Assembly: GCF_024721315.2 (NCBI RefSeq)
Contig: NZ_JANFAK020000010.1
Span: 37,738-101,737, forward strand
Reading direction: 5' to 3'
DNA: 64,000 bases
Source: Streptomyces sp. Isolate_45
GTDB lineage: Bacteria > Actinomycetota > Actinomycetes > Streptomycetales > Streptomycetaceae
Shown here: positions 38,367 to 49,655 of the stretch, one piece after another
Layout of the letters: every line of letters starts with the position of its first letter
Numbering within the stretch: the first letter of the stretch is position 1
The notes under the pieces: generated by a model
Told to the model about the DNA's origin: nothing
The model's database searches: none
Seen by the model: only the letters and a program-made list of their open reading frames with translations
Program-made: the position numbers and the translations under genes

Positions 38367-39299
38367 TCAGTGGAGATCGCGCAGCTCCTTCAGCAGGGCC
38401 ACGTCCGCCGCGTGCCCCTCCTTGCCGCCGGGCGTCTCGATGATCAGCGGCACGCCGGCCGTCTCGGGGTGCGAGAACAGCTCGCCGAAGGCCTCGCGGC
38501 CGATGTGGCCCCGGCCGATGTTGGCGTGCCTGTCCTTGTGGGCGCCGACGCCCTCCTTGGAGTCGTTGGCGTGGATCAGCTTCAACCGGCCCGGCCCGAC
38601 GGTGTCCACCAGCAGGTCGAGCGTCTGCTTGGTGCCGCCGGGCTCGGCCAGGTCGTGACCGGCCGCGAAGATGTGGCAGGTGTCCAGGCAGATCCCGAGC
38701 TTCGGGTGGTGGTCGAGCGCCTCGAAGTACGGCCCGAAGTCCCAGGTCCGCGAGCACAGCGAGGAGCCCTGCCCGGCCGTGGACTCCAACAGCAGGTAGG
38801 GGTCGTCGTCATGGGTCAGCTCGTCCAGCAGCGGCAGCATGTGCTCCCTGACCTGCGCGTACGCCGCATCGCGCGGGCGGCCGCCGGTCGCCGAGCCGGT
38901 GTGGACGACCACCCCGAGCGCGCCGATCTCCCGGGCACGGCGCAGCGAGTGCCGCAGTGACTCCACGGACCTCTCGACGGTCGCCCCGGTGTGCGAACCG
39001 AAGTTGATCAGGTACGGGGCGTGCACGTACGCGGGTACGGAGAGCTCGGCGCACCGCGCGCGGAAGAGCTCGTCCTGCTTCGGGTTTCCCGTCGGCGTGG
39101 CCCAGCCGCGCGGGTTGGCGACGAAGACCTGGACGGCCTCGGCGCCCATCTCGGCGGCGTACGGCAGGCCGACCGAGGCGAGCCCGCCGGCGACGGGCAC
39201 GTGCCCGCCCACCGGGTTGCGCGTCGCCGCCGCGTCGCGGGAGGTCGCCGGAGGGGTCGGCGTCGAGGGGGTCACCGTGGGCGTGACGGACGGGTTCAC
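38367..39299 (-). CDS. nfo: Endonuclease IV (AP endonuclease)
   Basis: The 310-residue protein is a TIM-barrel AP endonuclease that cuts 5' to abasic sites in DNA. Zinc-ligand blocks are clear: HAPYLINFGS, VVHTGSATGG, LLLESTAGQG, GICLDTCHIFAAGHDL, KLIHANDSKEGVGAHKDRHANIGRGHIG, and IIETPGG at the end. The first 30 residues are a Thr/Pro/Ala-rich tail absent from E. coli Nfo. The GTG start overlaps the stop of the PASTA kinase gene by four bases, so translation depends on the kinase gene. An internal start near residue 31 could give a shorter protein. Confidence 0.92.
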   Translation of the reverse strand: MNPSVTPTVTPSTPTPPATSRDAAATRNPVGGHVPVAGGLASVGLPYAAEMGAEAVQVFVANPRGWATPTGNPKQDELFRARCAELSVPAYVHAPYLINFGSHTGATVERSVESLRHSLRRAREIGALGVVVHTGSATGGRPRDAAYAQVREHMLPLLDELTHDDDPYLLLESTAGQGSSLCSRTWDFGPYFEALDHHPKLGICLDTCHIFAAGHDLAEPGGTKQTLDLLVDTVGPGRLKLIHANDSKEGVGAHKDRHANIGRGHIGREAFGELFSHPETAGVPLIIETPGGKEGHAADVALLKELRDLH

Positions 39300-41206
39300 A
39301 GGCCCCTCGTCTTCACCGTGATCGTGCTGCCCTCGGGGGCGTTCAGGCCGCCGAGCACCGACTGGGACTCCACCGTGTTGCTGAAGGAGAGGAACGGACG
39401 GTCCACCTTGACCTTGAAGCCGAGGCCCTCCAGCGTCCCGCGGGCCGCGTCCACGTCCTGGCCGGTCACGTCCGGTACCTGGACCTGGCGGGGTCCCTTG
39501 GAGAGGGTGAGGGTGACCGTGTCGCCGGCGGCCGCCTGGGCGCCCGCGAGGACCGACTGGTTGGCCACCGTGCCGGGCGCCGAGGGCGAGTTGACCTGCT
39601 CGGGGGCGGTCTTCACGGTGAGGCCGAGGCCCTCCAGCGCTTCGCGCGCCTGGTCGACGGTCCGGCCGGTGACGTTCGGCACCTGGACGGGTCGGCCCTT
39701 GCTGACGATCAGCGCGACGGCCGTGTCCGGAGCCCGCCGCTGGCCGCCCGCCGGATCCGTACTGATCACCGAGCCCTGGGCGACGTCCTGGCTGAAGGCC
39801 TGTGTGACGATCCCGGGGGCCAGGCCCACCTTCGTCAGCTCGGCCTTCGCCTCCTCCAGCGGTCGCCCCTTGAGGTCGGGCACGCTGACGACCTCGGGGC
39901 CGCGGGAGATGGTGAGCGTCACCGCGCCGTTCCCGCGGATCCGCTTGCCGCCCTCGGGGTCGGTGTTCATCACCGTCCCGCGTTCGAAGGCGTCGCTGAA
40001 CTTGCGGTCGATCCGCTTCACCCCGAGTCCGGCCGCCGACAGCTGCGACTTCGCCTGCTCCTCCGACTTGCCGAGCAGGTTCGGGACCTTCGTGAACTGG
40101 CCGGAGCTGATGTACCAGACGCCCGTGCCGAGACCCAGGGCGAGCAGCACCCCCGCGACGATCAGGAGCGGCCCGCGCCGGGGTGCGCGCGGAAGCCGCC
40201 GGGTGGGCGGTGCGGCGGCCGCGGGCGGCGCCGCCTCCAACCGCGAGGTGTGCAGCACCGGCTGCTGCACGTCCACCGAGCGGGGGATCACCCCCGTCCT
40301 GTCCTCCGCCGCGCTGCGCGCCTGGGCCCGCGCCTGCGGCGGTACGGCGTCCAGCTCGGCCTCGCCGAGTCCGTCGCGGGCGCCGCGGGCCAGGCCGAGG
40401 AGGGCGGCGGCGTCGGAGGGGCGCAGCTCGGGGTTGCGGGCGGTGGCCTGCGCGACGAGGGCGTCGAGGCCGGCCGGAAGGCCGGGGACGACGGCCGACG
40501 GGGGCGGAACGTCCTCGTGGAGGTGCTGGTAGAGCACCTGGGCGGGGCTGCCGCCGTTGTGCGGCTTGCTGCCCGTGAGCATCTCGTAGAGCACGACGCC
40601 GCAGGCGTACACGTCCACGCGGGTGTCGGTGATCCCGTTCTCGATCTGCTCGGGCGCCAGGTAGGAGACGGTGCCGAGGACCGAGCCGGTGGTGTTCGTG
40701 ACCGAGCCCACGGAGCGGACCAGCCCGAAGTCGGCCACCTTGACGCGGCCGTCGTCCCCGATGAGCACGTTCTCGGGCTTCATGTCCCGGTGCACGAAAC
40801 CGGCCCGGTGGGCGGCGCCGAGGGCGGCGAGGACCGGTTCGAGGATGTCGAGGGCGGCCCGCGGCTGGAGCGCGCCGCGCTCGCGGAGCACGTCGCGCAG
40901 GGTGCAGCCGGAGACGTACTCCATGGCGAGGTACGTGTACGGGCCGTCGGTCCCCTGGTCGAAGACGGCGACCACGTTGGAGTGGGCGAGGCGGGCCACG
41001 GACTTGGCCTCGCGGATGAAACGGTCGACGAAGGCGCCGTCGGCGGCGAGCGCCGGATGCATCACCTTCAGCGCCAGGACGCGGTCGAGGCGGGTGTCCA
41101 CGGCCCGGTAGACCGTGGCCATGCCGCCGGCCGCGATGCGGGCATCGATGCGGTAGCGGCCGTCGAGCACGCGCCCGACGAGGGGGTCATCCAGGGTCGT
41201 ATCCAC
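39296..41206 (-). CDS. PASTA-domain Ser/Thr protein kinase (PknB/PkaF type)
   Basis: A 636-residue transmembrane kinase. The kinase domain (about 15-275) has IAAGGMATVYRA, Lys 47, Glu 66, catalytic Asp 141 in HRDMKPEN, Asp 159 in DFGLVRS, and an activation loop with several Thr/Ser. A single helix (about 346-365) crosses the membrane, followed by four PASTA repeats (starting near KVPNLLG, SVPDLKG, QVPNVTG and QVPDVTG), which bind peptidoglycan fragments. Such kinases tune cell-wall synthesis and division. In many actinobacteria the homologue is next to division genes; here it is coupled to nfo. The order of domains is full length and intact. Confidence 0.95.
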   Translation of the reverse strand: MDTTLDDPLVGRVLDGRYRIDARIAAGGMATVYRAVDTRLDRVLALKVMHPALAADGAFVDRFIREAKSVARLAHSNVVAVFDQGTDGPYTYLAMEYVSGCTLRDVLRERGALQPRAALDILEPVLAALGAAHRAGFVHRDMKPENVLIGDDGRVKVADFGLVRSVGSVTNTTGSVLGTVSYLAPEQIENGITDTRVDVYACGVVLYEMLTGSKPHNGGSPAQVLYQHLHEDVPPPSAVVPGLPAGLDALVAQATARNPELRPSDAAALLGLARGARDGLGEAELDAVPPQARAQARSAAEDRTGVIPRSVDVQQPVLHTSRLEAAPPAAAAPPTRRLPRAPRRGPLLIVAGVLLALGLGTGVWYISSGQFTKVPNLLGKSEEQAKSQLSAAGLGVKRIDRKFSDAFERGTVMNTDPEGGKRIRGNGAVTLTISRGPEVVSVPDLKGRPLEEAKAELTKVGLAPGIVTQAFSQDVAQGSVISTDPAGGQRRAPDTAVALIVSKGRPVQVPNVTGRTVDQAREALEGLGLTVKTAPEQVNSPSAPGTVANQSVLAGAQAAAGDTVTLTLSKGPRQVQVPDVTGQDVDAARGTLEGLGFKVKVDRPFLSFSNTVESQSVLGGLNAPEGSTITVKTRGL

Positions 41207-41287
41207 CCGGCGATTCTACGAGCGCCCGCCGCGCCACCGGCGCGGGTGGGGGTGGTTGCAGCGCAGCTGTGACGCACGTCCCCTTCC

Positions 41288-41310
41288 GGGCGCCCCGCTC
41301 CGGGGCGCCC
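41288..41310 (-). terminator. Terminator after thiG
   Basis: GGGCGCCCC at 41288-41296 pairs with GGGGCGCCC at 41302-41310 around a five-base loop, between the thiG stop and the kinase start on the minus strand. Confidence 0.65.
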
Positions 41311-41354
41311 GCCGACCCCGGCCGACCCGCCCGGCCGGGGCCCGTACCCCCGGG

Positions 41355-43527
<2,173 letters not shown>

Positions 43528-43536
43528 GGGCGTCCA

Positions 43537-43630
43537 GCCCCTCCCTTCGCCGGCATGACCCGGATCAGGTTCGTACGGTCGGAGGCCGGCCAGCCTCCCT
43601 CTCAGCCCGGTGCGCCCGGACTCCCGCGAT
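43537..43630 (-). ncRNA. TPP riboswitch (THI element)
   Basis: Read on the minus strand, the sequence has the THI elements in order: GGGAGTCCGGG, GGGCTGAGAGGGAGG, a variable stem, GACCGTACGAACCTGATCCGGGTCATGCCGGCGAAGGGAGG in blocks. The conserved CTGAGAG and the ACCTGATC..GG-ATGCCGGCGAAGGGA segments are exact. The 3' end contains the Shine-Dalgarno of thiO, so TPP binding should hide it. It is the sensor for the thiO-thiS-thiG operon. Confidence 0.96.
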
Positions 43631-43739
43631 AGGTACGGTGGCCAGACTAACCCCGTGGCCGATGCCGGGTAAGGCTGCCTCCCCCGGGCTCCCGCACCCG
43701 CTATTCCTGACGAACCGTCAGAGAACTAGGCTGGGACGC

Positions 43740-44960
43740 GTGAGCGAGCAGACGCAACAGACGAACCCCGGTGTCGTGATCGTCGGCGCCGGAATGGCCG
43801 GGGTGCAGACCGCGGTGGCCCTGCGGGAACAGGGCTTCACCGGCCCCGTGACCCTGCTGGGCGCCGAACCCCACCAGCCCTACGACCGCCCCCCGCTGTC
43901 CAAGGCGGTGCTGCTCGGCAAGGCCGAGGACTCCGCCTTCGACATCGACTTCGAGGGCCTCGACATCGAGCTGCGGCTCGGCACCGAGGTCACCGGCCTG
44001 CGGCACGCCGAGCGCGAACTGGACACCGGGGCGGGACCCGTCCCGTACGGGGTCCTCGTCCTGGCCACCGGCGCGCGACCGCTGACCCTGCCCGGCTCCG
44101 ACGGCGTCCCCGGCGTGCACCTGCTGCGCACCCTCGACGACGCCGCGCGGCTGCGGCCCGTCCTGGCCGCCGCCCCCGCCACCGTCGTCGTCGGGGCGGG
44201 CTGGATCGGCGCCGAGTTCGCCACCGCCGCCCGCGCGGCGGGCTGCGCCGTCACCGTCGTCGAGGCGGCGGACCGGGTCCTGGCGGGCGCCCTCCCGGCC
44301 GAGGTCGCCGCCCCGATGGCCGACTGGTACGCCGAGGCGGGGGCCGAGCTGATCACCGGCGCGAGGGTGGCCGGCATCGGCGAGGGCCGGGTCCGGCTGG
44401 CGGACGGCCGCGAACTGGAGGCGGGCGCCGTCGTCGTCGGCATCGGCGCGCGCCCCGCGACGGACTGGCTGGCCGGGACCGGGATCGACCGCGGCCCCGA
44501 CGGCTCCGTCACGGCGGACGCCCACCTGCGCACCACCCTCCCCGGGGTGTACGCCGTCGGAGACTGCTCCTCCTTCCCGTCGGCCCGCTACGGGACGCGG
44601 CTGTTGGTCCACCACTGGGACAACGCCCTCCAGGGCCCGCGCGCCGTCGCGGCGAACATCCTGGCGGGGGGGCCCGTGCGGGCCTACGACCCCGTCCCGT
44701 ACTTCTGGTCGGAGCAGTTCGGCCGCTTCGTCCAGTACGCGGGACACCACGCCGGCGCCGACACCCTGCTGTGGCGCGGCGACCCCGGCGACGCCACCTG
44801 GTCGGTGTGCTGGCTCCGGGACGGCCGCCTGGTCGCCGTCCTGGCCGTCGGCCGACCGAGGGACCTCGCGCAGGGCCGCAAGCTCATCGAGTCCGCCGTC
44901 CCCGTGGACCCGGCCCGGGTGGCGGACCCCGCCACCCCGCTGAAGTCCGCCACCGTCTGA
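43740..44960 (+). CDS. FAD-dependent ferredoxin/rubredoxin-reductase-like oxidoreductase
   Basis: A 406-residue flavoprotein. PGVVIVGAGMAGVQTAVALREQG binds FAD, PPLSKAVL follows, the NAD(P) site is VVVGAGWIGAEFATAARAAG, and VYAVGDCSSF closes the FAD cavity. The C-terminal domain (VPYFWSEQFGRFVQYAG) is that of ferredoxin reductases of the Rieske/P450 type, such as BphA4 and PuxA-like proteins. The electron acceptor is unknown and no P450 or ferredoxin gene is adjacent. GTG 43740. It is divergent from the thiamine operon across about 110 bases occupied by the riboswitch leader. Confidence 0.9.
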   Translation: MSEQTQQTNPGVVIVGAGMAGVQTAVALREQGFTGPVTLLGAEPHQPYDRPPLSKAVLLGKAEDSAFDIDFEGLDIELRLGTEVTGLRHAERELDTGAGPVPYGVLVLATGARPLTLPGSDGVPGVHLLRTLDDAARLRPVLAAAPATVVVGAGWIGAEFATAARAAGCAVTVVEAADRVLAGALPAEVAAPMADWYAEAGAELITGARVAGIGEGRVRLADGRELEAGAVVVGIGARPATDWLAGTGIDRGPDGSVTADAHLRTTLPGVYAVGDCSSFPSARYGTRLLVHHWDNALQGPRAVAANILAGGPVRAYDPVPYFWSEQFGRFVQYAGHHAGADTLLWRGDPGDATWSVCWLRDGRLVAVLAVGRPRDLAQGRKLIESAVPVDPARVADPATPLKSATV

Positions 44961-45089
44961 CCCCCGGCGACGGAGCGGGCGGAGCGGAGCGGGGGAATCC
45001 ACCCCGCGCCGCCCGTGCGGGAGGCGGCCCGGCCCCCGGACGGACGGGCCAGGTACCGGCGGCCCGTCCGAGATGGCAGGCTTGTGTCC

Positions 45090-45455
45090 GTGACCGAGAT
45101 TGACGCAAAGATCGATGCCCTTGTCCCCTCCTGGCTGCACCTCCCCGACATCGCGGAGATGCTCGACGTCGAGGTGACCCGGGTCCGCCAGATGGTCAAG
45201 GAAGGCCAGCTCATCGCCGTACGCCGGGGCGAGAACCGCACGCTGCAGGTTCCGGCCCAGTTCATCGACGGCGACAAGGTCGTCAAGGGGCTCGTGGGCC
45301 TGCTGACCGTGCTGCGCGACGACCGCTTCTCCGAGGAGGAGATCCTGGAATGGCTCTTCACCGAGGATCCGACCCTGCCCGGCAGCCCCGTGCAGGCGCT
45401 GAGCGAGAATCGCGGCACGGAGGTGAAGCGCCGCGCTCAGGCGCTCGCCCTCTGA
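45090..45455 (+). CDS. Rv2175c-family DNA-binding protein
   Basis: A 121-residue protein with an N-terminal winged or MerR-like helix-turn-helix (LPDIAEMLDVEVTRVRQMVKEGQLIAVRRG) and a C-terminal Rv2175c domain (GLVGLLTVLRDDRFSEEEILEWLFTEDPTLPGSPVQAL). In Mycobacterium tuberculosis Rv2175c is a DNA-binding substrate of the kinase PknL; here a PASTA kinase gene lies 4 kb away. No Thr-rich N-terminal tail like that of Rv2175c is seen, so phosphorylation cannot be inferred from position. GTG 45090. thiE follows after 71 bases. Confidence 0.88.
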   Translation: MTEIDAKIDALVPSWLHLPDIAEMLDVEVTRVRQMVKEGQLIAVRRGENRTLQVPAQFIDGDKVVKGLVGLLTVLRDDRFSEEEILEWLFTEDPTLPGSPVQALSENRGTEVKRRAQALAL

Positions 45456-45526
45456 TGAGCTGATCCACAGGTGTGCGGGCCGGTCCCGCCGGTCCGCACA
45501 CCGCCACCACCACGGGGGGTACACCC

Positions 45527-46183
45527 ATGCAACAGCTGTCCGATGCCCGGCTCTACCTCTGCACGGACGCCCGGAAGCGGCAGGGTGACCTCCCCGAGTT
45601 CCTGGACGCCGTCCTGGCCGGCGGCGTGGACATCGTCCAGCTCCGGGACAAGGGAATGGAGGCCGGCGAGGAGCTGGAACACCTCCAGGTCTTCGCCGAG
45701 GCGGCCCGCCGCCACGGCAAGCTCCTCGCGGTCAACGACCGCGCCGACGTCGCGCACGCCATCGGCTCCGACGTCCTGCACCTCGGCCAGGGCGACATCC
45801 CCGTCCCGGCCGCCCGCGCCATCCTCGGCGGCGGCGTCCTCATCGGCCGGTCCTGCCACTCCGAGTCCGAGGTCGACGCGGCGGCCGCCGAGCCCGGCGT
45901 CGACTACTTCTGCACCGGCCCCTGCTGGCCCACCCCCACGAAGCCGGGCCGCCACGCCCCCGGCCTCGACCTCGTCCGCCACGCCGCCTCCCTGCGCCAG
46001 GACCGCCCCTGGTTCGCCATCGGCGGCATCGACGCCGGCAACCTGGACGAGGTCCTGGACGCCGGCGCCACCCGCGTCGTCGTCGTACGGGCCCTCACCG
46101 AGGCGTCCGACCCCGGCGCGGCCGCCGCGGACCTCGCCCGGCGCGTCCGCGCCCGCGCCGAGGCCGAGGTCGCCGCGGGCTAG
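45527..46183 (+). CDS. thiE: Thiamine phosphate synthase
   Basis: ThiE couples the pyrimidine pyrophosphate and thiazole phosphate halves of thiamine. The 218-residue TIM barrel shows [60 protein letters not shown], and [11 protein letters not shown]. The start at 45527 follows GGGGGT. It is monocistronic in appearance and has no TPP element of its own. It lies 2 kb from the thiazole operon, on the opposite strand. Confidence 0.95.
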   Translation: MQQLSDARLYLCTDARKRQGDLPEFLDAVLAGGVDIVQLRDKGMEAGEELEHLQVFAEAARRHGKLLAVNDRADVAHAIGSDVLHLGQGDIPVPAARAILGGGVLIGRSCHSESEVDAAAAEPGVDYFCTGPCWPTPTKPGRHAPGLDLVRHAASLRQDRPWFAIGGIDAGNLDEVLDAGATRVVVVRALTEASDPGAAAADLARRVRARAEAEVAAG

Positions 46184-46210
46184 AGCCGCCTCCGGGGTGT
46201 CCAAAAATGT

Positions 46211-46240
46211 GTCCAATGGATGGACGCGGCTTCGGTGTCC
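46211..46240. promoter_or_regulatory. Repeated TGTCCAA motif upstream of metF
   Basis: TGTCCAA occurs twice (beginning near 46198 and 46210) with a 12-base period, and the second copy forms an inverted repeat GTCC-aatggat-GGAC. A TAACCT box ends six bases before the metF ATG, so the transcript may be leaderless and these repeats lie over the promoter. A regulator site is inferred; the factor is unknown. Confidence 0.35.
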
Positions 46241-46265
46241 GCCGAGCCGCGTCTAACCTGCCCGT

Positions 46266-47180
46266 ATGGCCCTTGGTACCGCTTCCACCTGGTCGGACCG
46301 TGCACACACGGTCCGGGACCTCATCGCGTCCGGGTGCTCGTACTCATTCGAGTTCTGGGCCCCCAAGACGGAGAAGGGCGAGCGCAACCTCTGGAACGCG
46401 CTCCGCCGGATCGAGGCGGTCTCCCCGAGCTTCGTCTCGGTGACCTACGGGGCAGGCGGCTCCACCCGCGGCGGCACCGTCCGCGCCACCCAGCAGATCG
46501 CCGCCGACACCACCCTGACCCCCGTCGCGCACCTCACCGCCGTGGACCACTCGGTCGCCGAGCTGCGCCACGTCATCGGACAGTTCGCGGACGCCGGGAT
46601 CCGCAACATGCTCGTCGTGCGCGGAGACCCGCCGGGCGACCCGATGGGCGAGTGGGTCCCGCACCCGCAGGGTGTGCACTACGCGGCCGATCTGGTCCGA
46701 CTGGTCAAGGAGTCGGGCGACTACTGCGTCGGCGTCGCGGCCTTCCCCGAGATGCACCCCCGCTCGTCCGACTGGGACACGGACATCCGGCACTTCGTGG
46801 ACAAGTGCCGCGCGGGCGCCGACTACGCGATCACCCAGATGTTCTTCGATCCGGAGAATTATCTGCGGCTGCGCGACAGCGTCGCGAAGGCGGGCTGCGA
46901 GACCCCGATCATCCCCGAGGTCATGCCCGTTGTGGCCGTCAAGCAGCTCGAACGGCTGCCCCAACTCAGCAACGCGGTCTTCCCCGCGACTGTGAAAGAG
47001 CGCATGCTCGCGGTCAAGGACGATCCCGCCGCTGTACGCTCCATTGGCATCGAGTTCGCCACGGAGTTCTGCGCGCGGCTGCTGTCCGAGGGTGTACCAG
47101 GACTGCACTTCATCACGTTGAACAATTCCACGGCGTCCCTCGAAATCTACGAGAACCTGGGCCTGCACCAGCGGGCCTGA
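46266..47180 (+). CDS. metF: 5,10-methylenetetrahydrofolate reductase
   Basis: MetF reduces methylene-THF to methyl-THF for methionine synthesis. The 304-residue protein is a full-length FAD-binding TIM barrel: [17 protein letters not shown] near residue 27, [55 protein letters not shown], and IPEVMPV. It has no C-terminal regulatory domain, as is usual for bacteria. The start at 46266 has no ribosome site and follows a TAACCT box, suggesting a leaderless message. Another methionine-related element in the window is the SAM-IV RNA at 6.5 kb, but they are not linked. Confidence 0.95.
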   Translation: MALGTASTWSDRAHTVRDLIASGCSYSFEFWAPKTEKGERNLWNALRRIEAVSPSFVSVTYGAGGSTRGGTVRATQQIAADTTLTPVAHLTAVDHSVAELRHVIGQFADAGIRNMLVVRGDPPGDPMGEWVPHPQGVHYAADLVRLVKESGDYCVGVAAFPEMHPRSSDWDTDIRHFVDKCRAGADYAITQMFFDPENYLRLRDSVAKAGCETPIIPEVMPVVAVKQLERLPQLSNAVFPATVKERMLAVKDDPAAVRSIGIEFATEFCARLLSEGVPGLHFITLNNSTASLEIYENLGLHQRA

Positions 47181-47230
47181 CCGGCCATTCCCCGTTCCCG
47201 TGCGGGCGGCCGTACCGAGAGGGGCCACGC

Positions 47231-48160
47231 ATGGGAATGACGGTCCTCTACATCGCGTTCGGTGTCGTCGCGTTGTGGTTGCTTGCCGAGGTCCTGATGC
47301 AGTACAAGGCCCGGCTCCGCTGGCGCCTGCTCGCCTTCACCGGGTTCCTCGGCGTCGTGGCGGGGGTGCTGCTGCCCTCCGTGTACGTGATCGGCGCGGG
47401 CGCCGTCGCCTTCGCCCTGGGCCAGACCCTGGTGACGCTGTCCTTCCGCAAGGGCTTCGTGGCCGGCTGGTCGCTGCGCAAGAGCGGGGAACCCGCACCG
47501 CAGGAACAGGGCCGGCGCCGCCGCTCCGGGAGCGCACCGCGCCCGGACGCCGGGCTGGAGGTGACGGCGCTGGAATACGGATCCCAGGGCCCGGACGCCA
47601 CCCACGAGAGCCACGACGACCGGGACGACCGGGACGACCGGGACGTGGACTCCACGCGGGTCTTCACCCCGGAGCCGGTCCCCGAGGACACCGGCTCGTA
47701 CGGCATACAGAGCTTCGCCCCCCGCCAGGGCGACGGGCCCGCGCCCTACGGCCGGCCCGAGCAGGACGCCCACCAGTACGCGGCGTACTACGAGCAGCAG
47801 CAGGGCCGGCAGGGCTACGACTACCCGGGCGGCTACCCGACCGGCGAACAGCAGGTCTACGCCGCCTACTCGGACCCGTACATCGGCACCGGCGGCACGG
47901 TCGCCCCGCCGACCTACGACTACTCCGGCTACGCCCAGTACGACCCTGCGCAGCAGCAGTACTCGACGGACACCCCGCCCGGCGGCGTCTGGGTCCCGCA
48001 GCAGCGGGCCAACGAGGCGCAGCCCCCGTACCCGGGCCAGGACGGCGGCCAGGAGCAGCAGCCCCCGCAGGGCTACCCGTACCAGGGCCGGCAGGGGAAC
48101 CAAGGCAATCAGGGCAACCAGGGCAACGGCACCGGCGAGTACGAGCAGTACCGCTACTGA
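47231..48160 (+). CDS. Membrane protein with long Gln/Tyr/Gly-rich disordered tail
   Basis: A 309-residue protein. The first 80 residues have two or three membrane helices (VLYIAFGVVALWLLAEVLM, LLAFTGFLGVVAGVLLP, VYVIGAGAVAFALGQTL). The remaining 220 residues are cytoplasmic, without predicted fold: a DDRDDRDDRDVD stretch, many Tyr/Gln/Pro/Gly repeats, and four GNQ units before the C terminus. Such tails form flexible or phase-separating regions. Homologues occur in streptomycetes. The SD GAGAGGGG precedes ATG 47231. The function is unknown; membrane-linked scaffolding is speculation. Confidence 0.78.
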   Translation: MGMTVLYIAFGVVALWLLAEVLMQYKARLRWRLLAFTGFLGVVAGVLLPSVYVIGAGAVAFALGQTLVTLSFRKGFVAGWSLRKSGEPAPQEQGRRRRSGSAPRPDAGLEVTALEYGSQGPDATHESHDDRDDRDDRDVDSTRVFTPEPVPEDTGSYGIQSFAPRQGDGPAPYGRPEQDAHQYAAYYEQQQGRQGYDYPGGYPTGEQQVYAAYSDPYIGTGGTVAPPTYDYSGYAQYDPAQQQYSTDTPPGGVWVPQQRANEAQPPYPGQDGGQEQQPPQGYPYQGRQGNQGNQGNQGNGTGEYEQYRY

Positions 48161-48172
48161 CGACCGCCCGCA

Positions 48173-48214
48173 GGGCCCGGTTCCGGGGTCACTGCGACCC
48201 CCGGAACCGGGCCC
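48173..48214. terminator. Bidirectional terminator overlapping a stop codon
   Basis: An 18-base arm at 48173-48190 pairs with 48196-48214, with one bulged C, in the gap between two convergent genes. The 3' end of the oxidoreductase gene (stop at 48189) lies inside the stem. Confidence 0.8.
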
Positions 48215-49646
48215 CCTCCACGATCAGCCCGGCCACCAGGGCCCCGGTCATCCCGGCGTGCGCGAGCCCGCCGCCCGGGTGGGCCCAGCCGCCCGCGAGG
48301 TAGAACCCGGGCAGGGCCGTCGTGTTCGCCGGGTAGAGCAGCCGGCCGCCCGCCCCCGCGAGGGCCGGCGGGGGCACGGCCCCGCCGAGGGCGCCGGTCG
48401 CCGCCTCCACATCGGCCGGGGTGCGCACCTCGTGCCACAGCAGCCTCTCCCGCAGCCCCGGAACCGCCCGTTCGGCCGCCGCGAGCAGCTCCTGAACCCC
48501 GGGGACGCCCTGCGGTGCCCGCGGGTCGCACACGGCGCTCACGGTGACGGCCTCGTGGTCCGCGTCGGGCCGGGTCGTCGGGTCGTCGGGACGCAGGACG
48601 GTGACCGGCCCCGCGCCGGAGCCGGGCCGGTGGGCCCCGTCGCGGTGCACCAGCGTGCGGTGCACGGCGTCCGCCGGACGGGCCCCGCGCAGGGCGAGCA
48701 TCAGGGTGACCCGGCTGGGTACCCCGGCGCCCCGGGCCGGAACCGCGTCCGGGGCCCAGGCGGGGGAGCCGGGCGGCAGCTGCCTCGGGTCGATGCCGCA
48801 GACGACCAGGTCGGCCTCCTCCTCGGTGCCGTCGTCGAGCAGCAGCCCGGCGGCCCGGCCGTCCCGCGTCAGGACGTCCCGTACGCCCGAGTCGAAGACG
48901 AACTCCACCTTGCGTTCCAGGCAGCGCTCGTGGACGGCGGTCGCCAGGGCGCGCAGGCCGCCCCGGACGTACCAGCTGCCGAAGGTCTGCTCCATGTACG
49001 GCAGCGCGGCGGCGGAGGCGGGGGCGGTGCCGGGATCGATGCCGTACGCCTCGACCCGGGCGGTCAGCAGCTCGGCGAGCCCGCCGCCCAGCTCGCGCCC
49101 GGCCACCTCGGCCAGGGTCGGCGGGCGGCGCCGCAGCAGACCGCTCCCGCGCAGCGCCGGGTACGGGTCACGGCCGAGCGCCTGCCAGTCGGGGCGCAAC
49201 GGCTCCTCCAGCAGGGGGCGGCGGGTGGCGTCCCAGGTGTCGCGGGCGCGGCCCAGCACGGCGTTCCAGCGCTCGCCCGCGCCCCGGCCGAAGGCCTCGT
49301 CCAACGCGGCGGCGACCCCGCCCCGCGAGTTGCCGGGGAGGGTGACGGTGGTGGCGCCGGGGCCTTCGCCGAGGACGTGCCGGACGGCCGGGTCCAGCTG
49401 GACCAGGTCGACGTGGTCCTCCAGGGGCCGCTTGCCGGTCTTGATGAACAGGTCGCGGTAGACGGCGGGCAGGTGCAGCAGCCCGGGGCCGGTGTCGAAG
49501 GCGAAGCCGTCGCGCCTGTGGCGCCCGACGGAGCCCCCGTAGTCGGGTCCGCGTTCGTGGACCGTGACCCGGTGCCCCGCCACGGCCAGCCGGGCCGCCG
49601 TCGCCATCGCGCCCATCCCGGCGCCGATCACCGCAATTCGTGCCAT
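48189..49646 (-). CDS. Phytoene-desaturase-like FAD oxidoreductase
   Basis: A 485-residue flavoprotein of the CrtI/retinol-saturase group. RIAVIGAGMGAMATAARLAVAGHRVTVHERGPDYGGSVG holds the dinucleotide site, RDGFAFDTGPGLLHLP follows, and YLAGGWAHPGGGLAHAGMTGALVAGLI is the C-terminal FAD segment. No carotenoid genes are adjacent and there is no TM helix. The substrate is unknown; a lipid or isoprenoid is possible. It shares the strand with the DUF4126 gene, whose stop lies nine bases upstream of its ATG. Confidence 0.85.
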   Translation of the reverse strand: MARIAVIGAGMGAMATAARLAVAGHRVTVHERGPDYGGSVGRHRRDGFAFDTGPGLLHLPAVYRDLFIKTGKRPLEDHVDLVQLDPAVRHVLGEGPGATTVTLPGNSRGGVAAALDEAFGRGAGERWNAVLGRARDTWDATRRPLLEEPLRPDWQALGRDPYPALRGSGLLRRRPPTLAEVAGRELGGGLAELLTARVEAYGIDPGTAPASAAALPYMEQTFGSWYVRGGLRALATAVHERCLERKVEFVFDSGVRDVLTRDGRAAGLLLDDGTEEEADLVVCGIDPRQLPPGSPAWAPDAVPARGAGVPSRVTLMLALRGARPADAVHRTLVHRDGAHRPGSGAGPVTVLRPDDPTTRPDADHEAVTVSAVCDPRAPQGVPGVQELLAAAERAVPGLRERLLWHEVRTPADVEAATGALGGAVPPPALAGAGGRLLYPANTTALPGFYLAGGWAHPGGGLAHAGMTGALVAGLIVEGARFRGSQ

Positions 49647-49655
49647 GGGCTGAGC

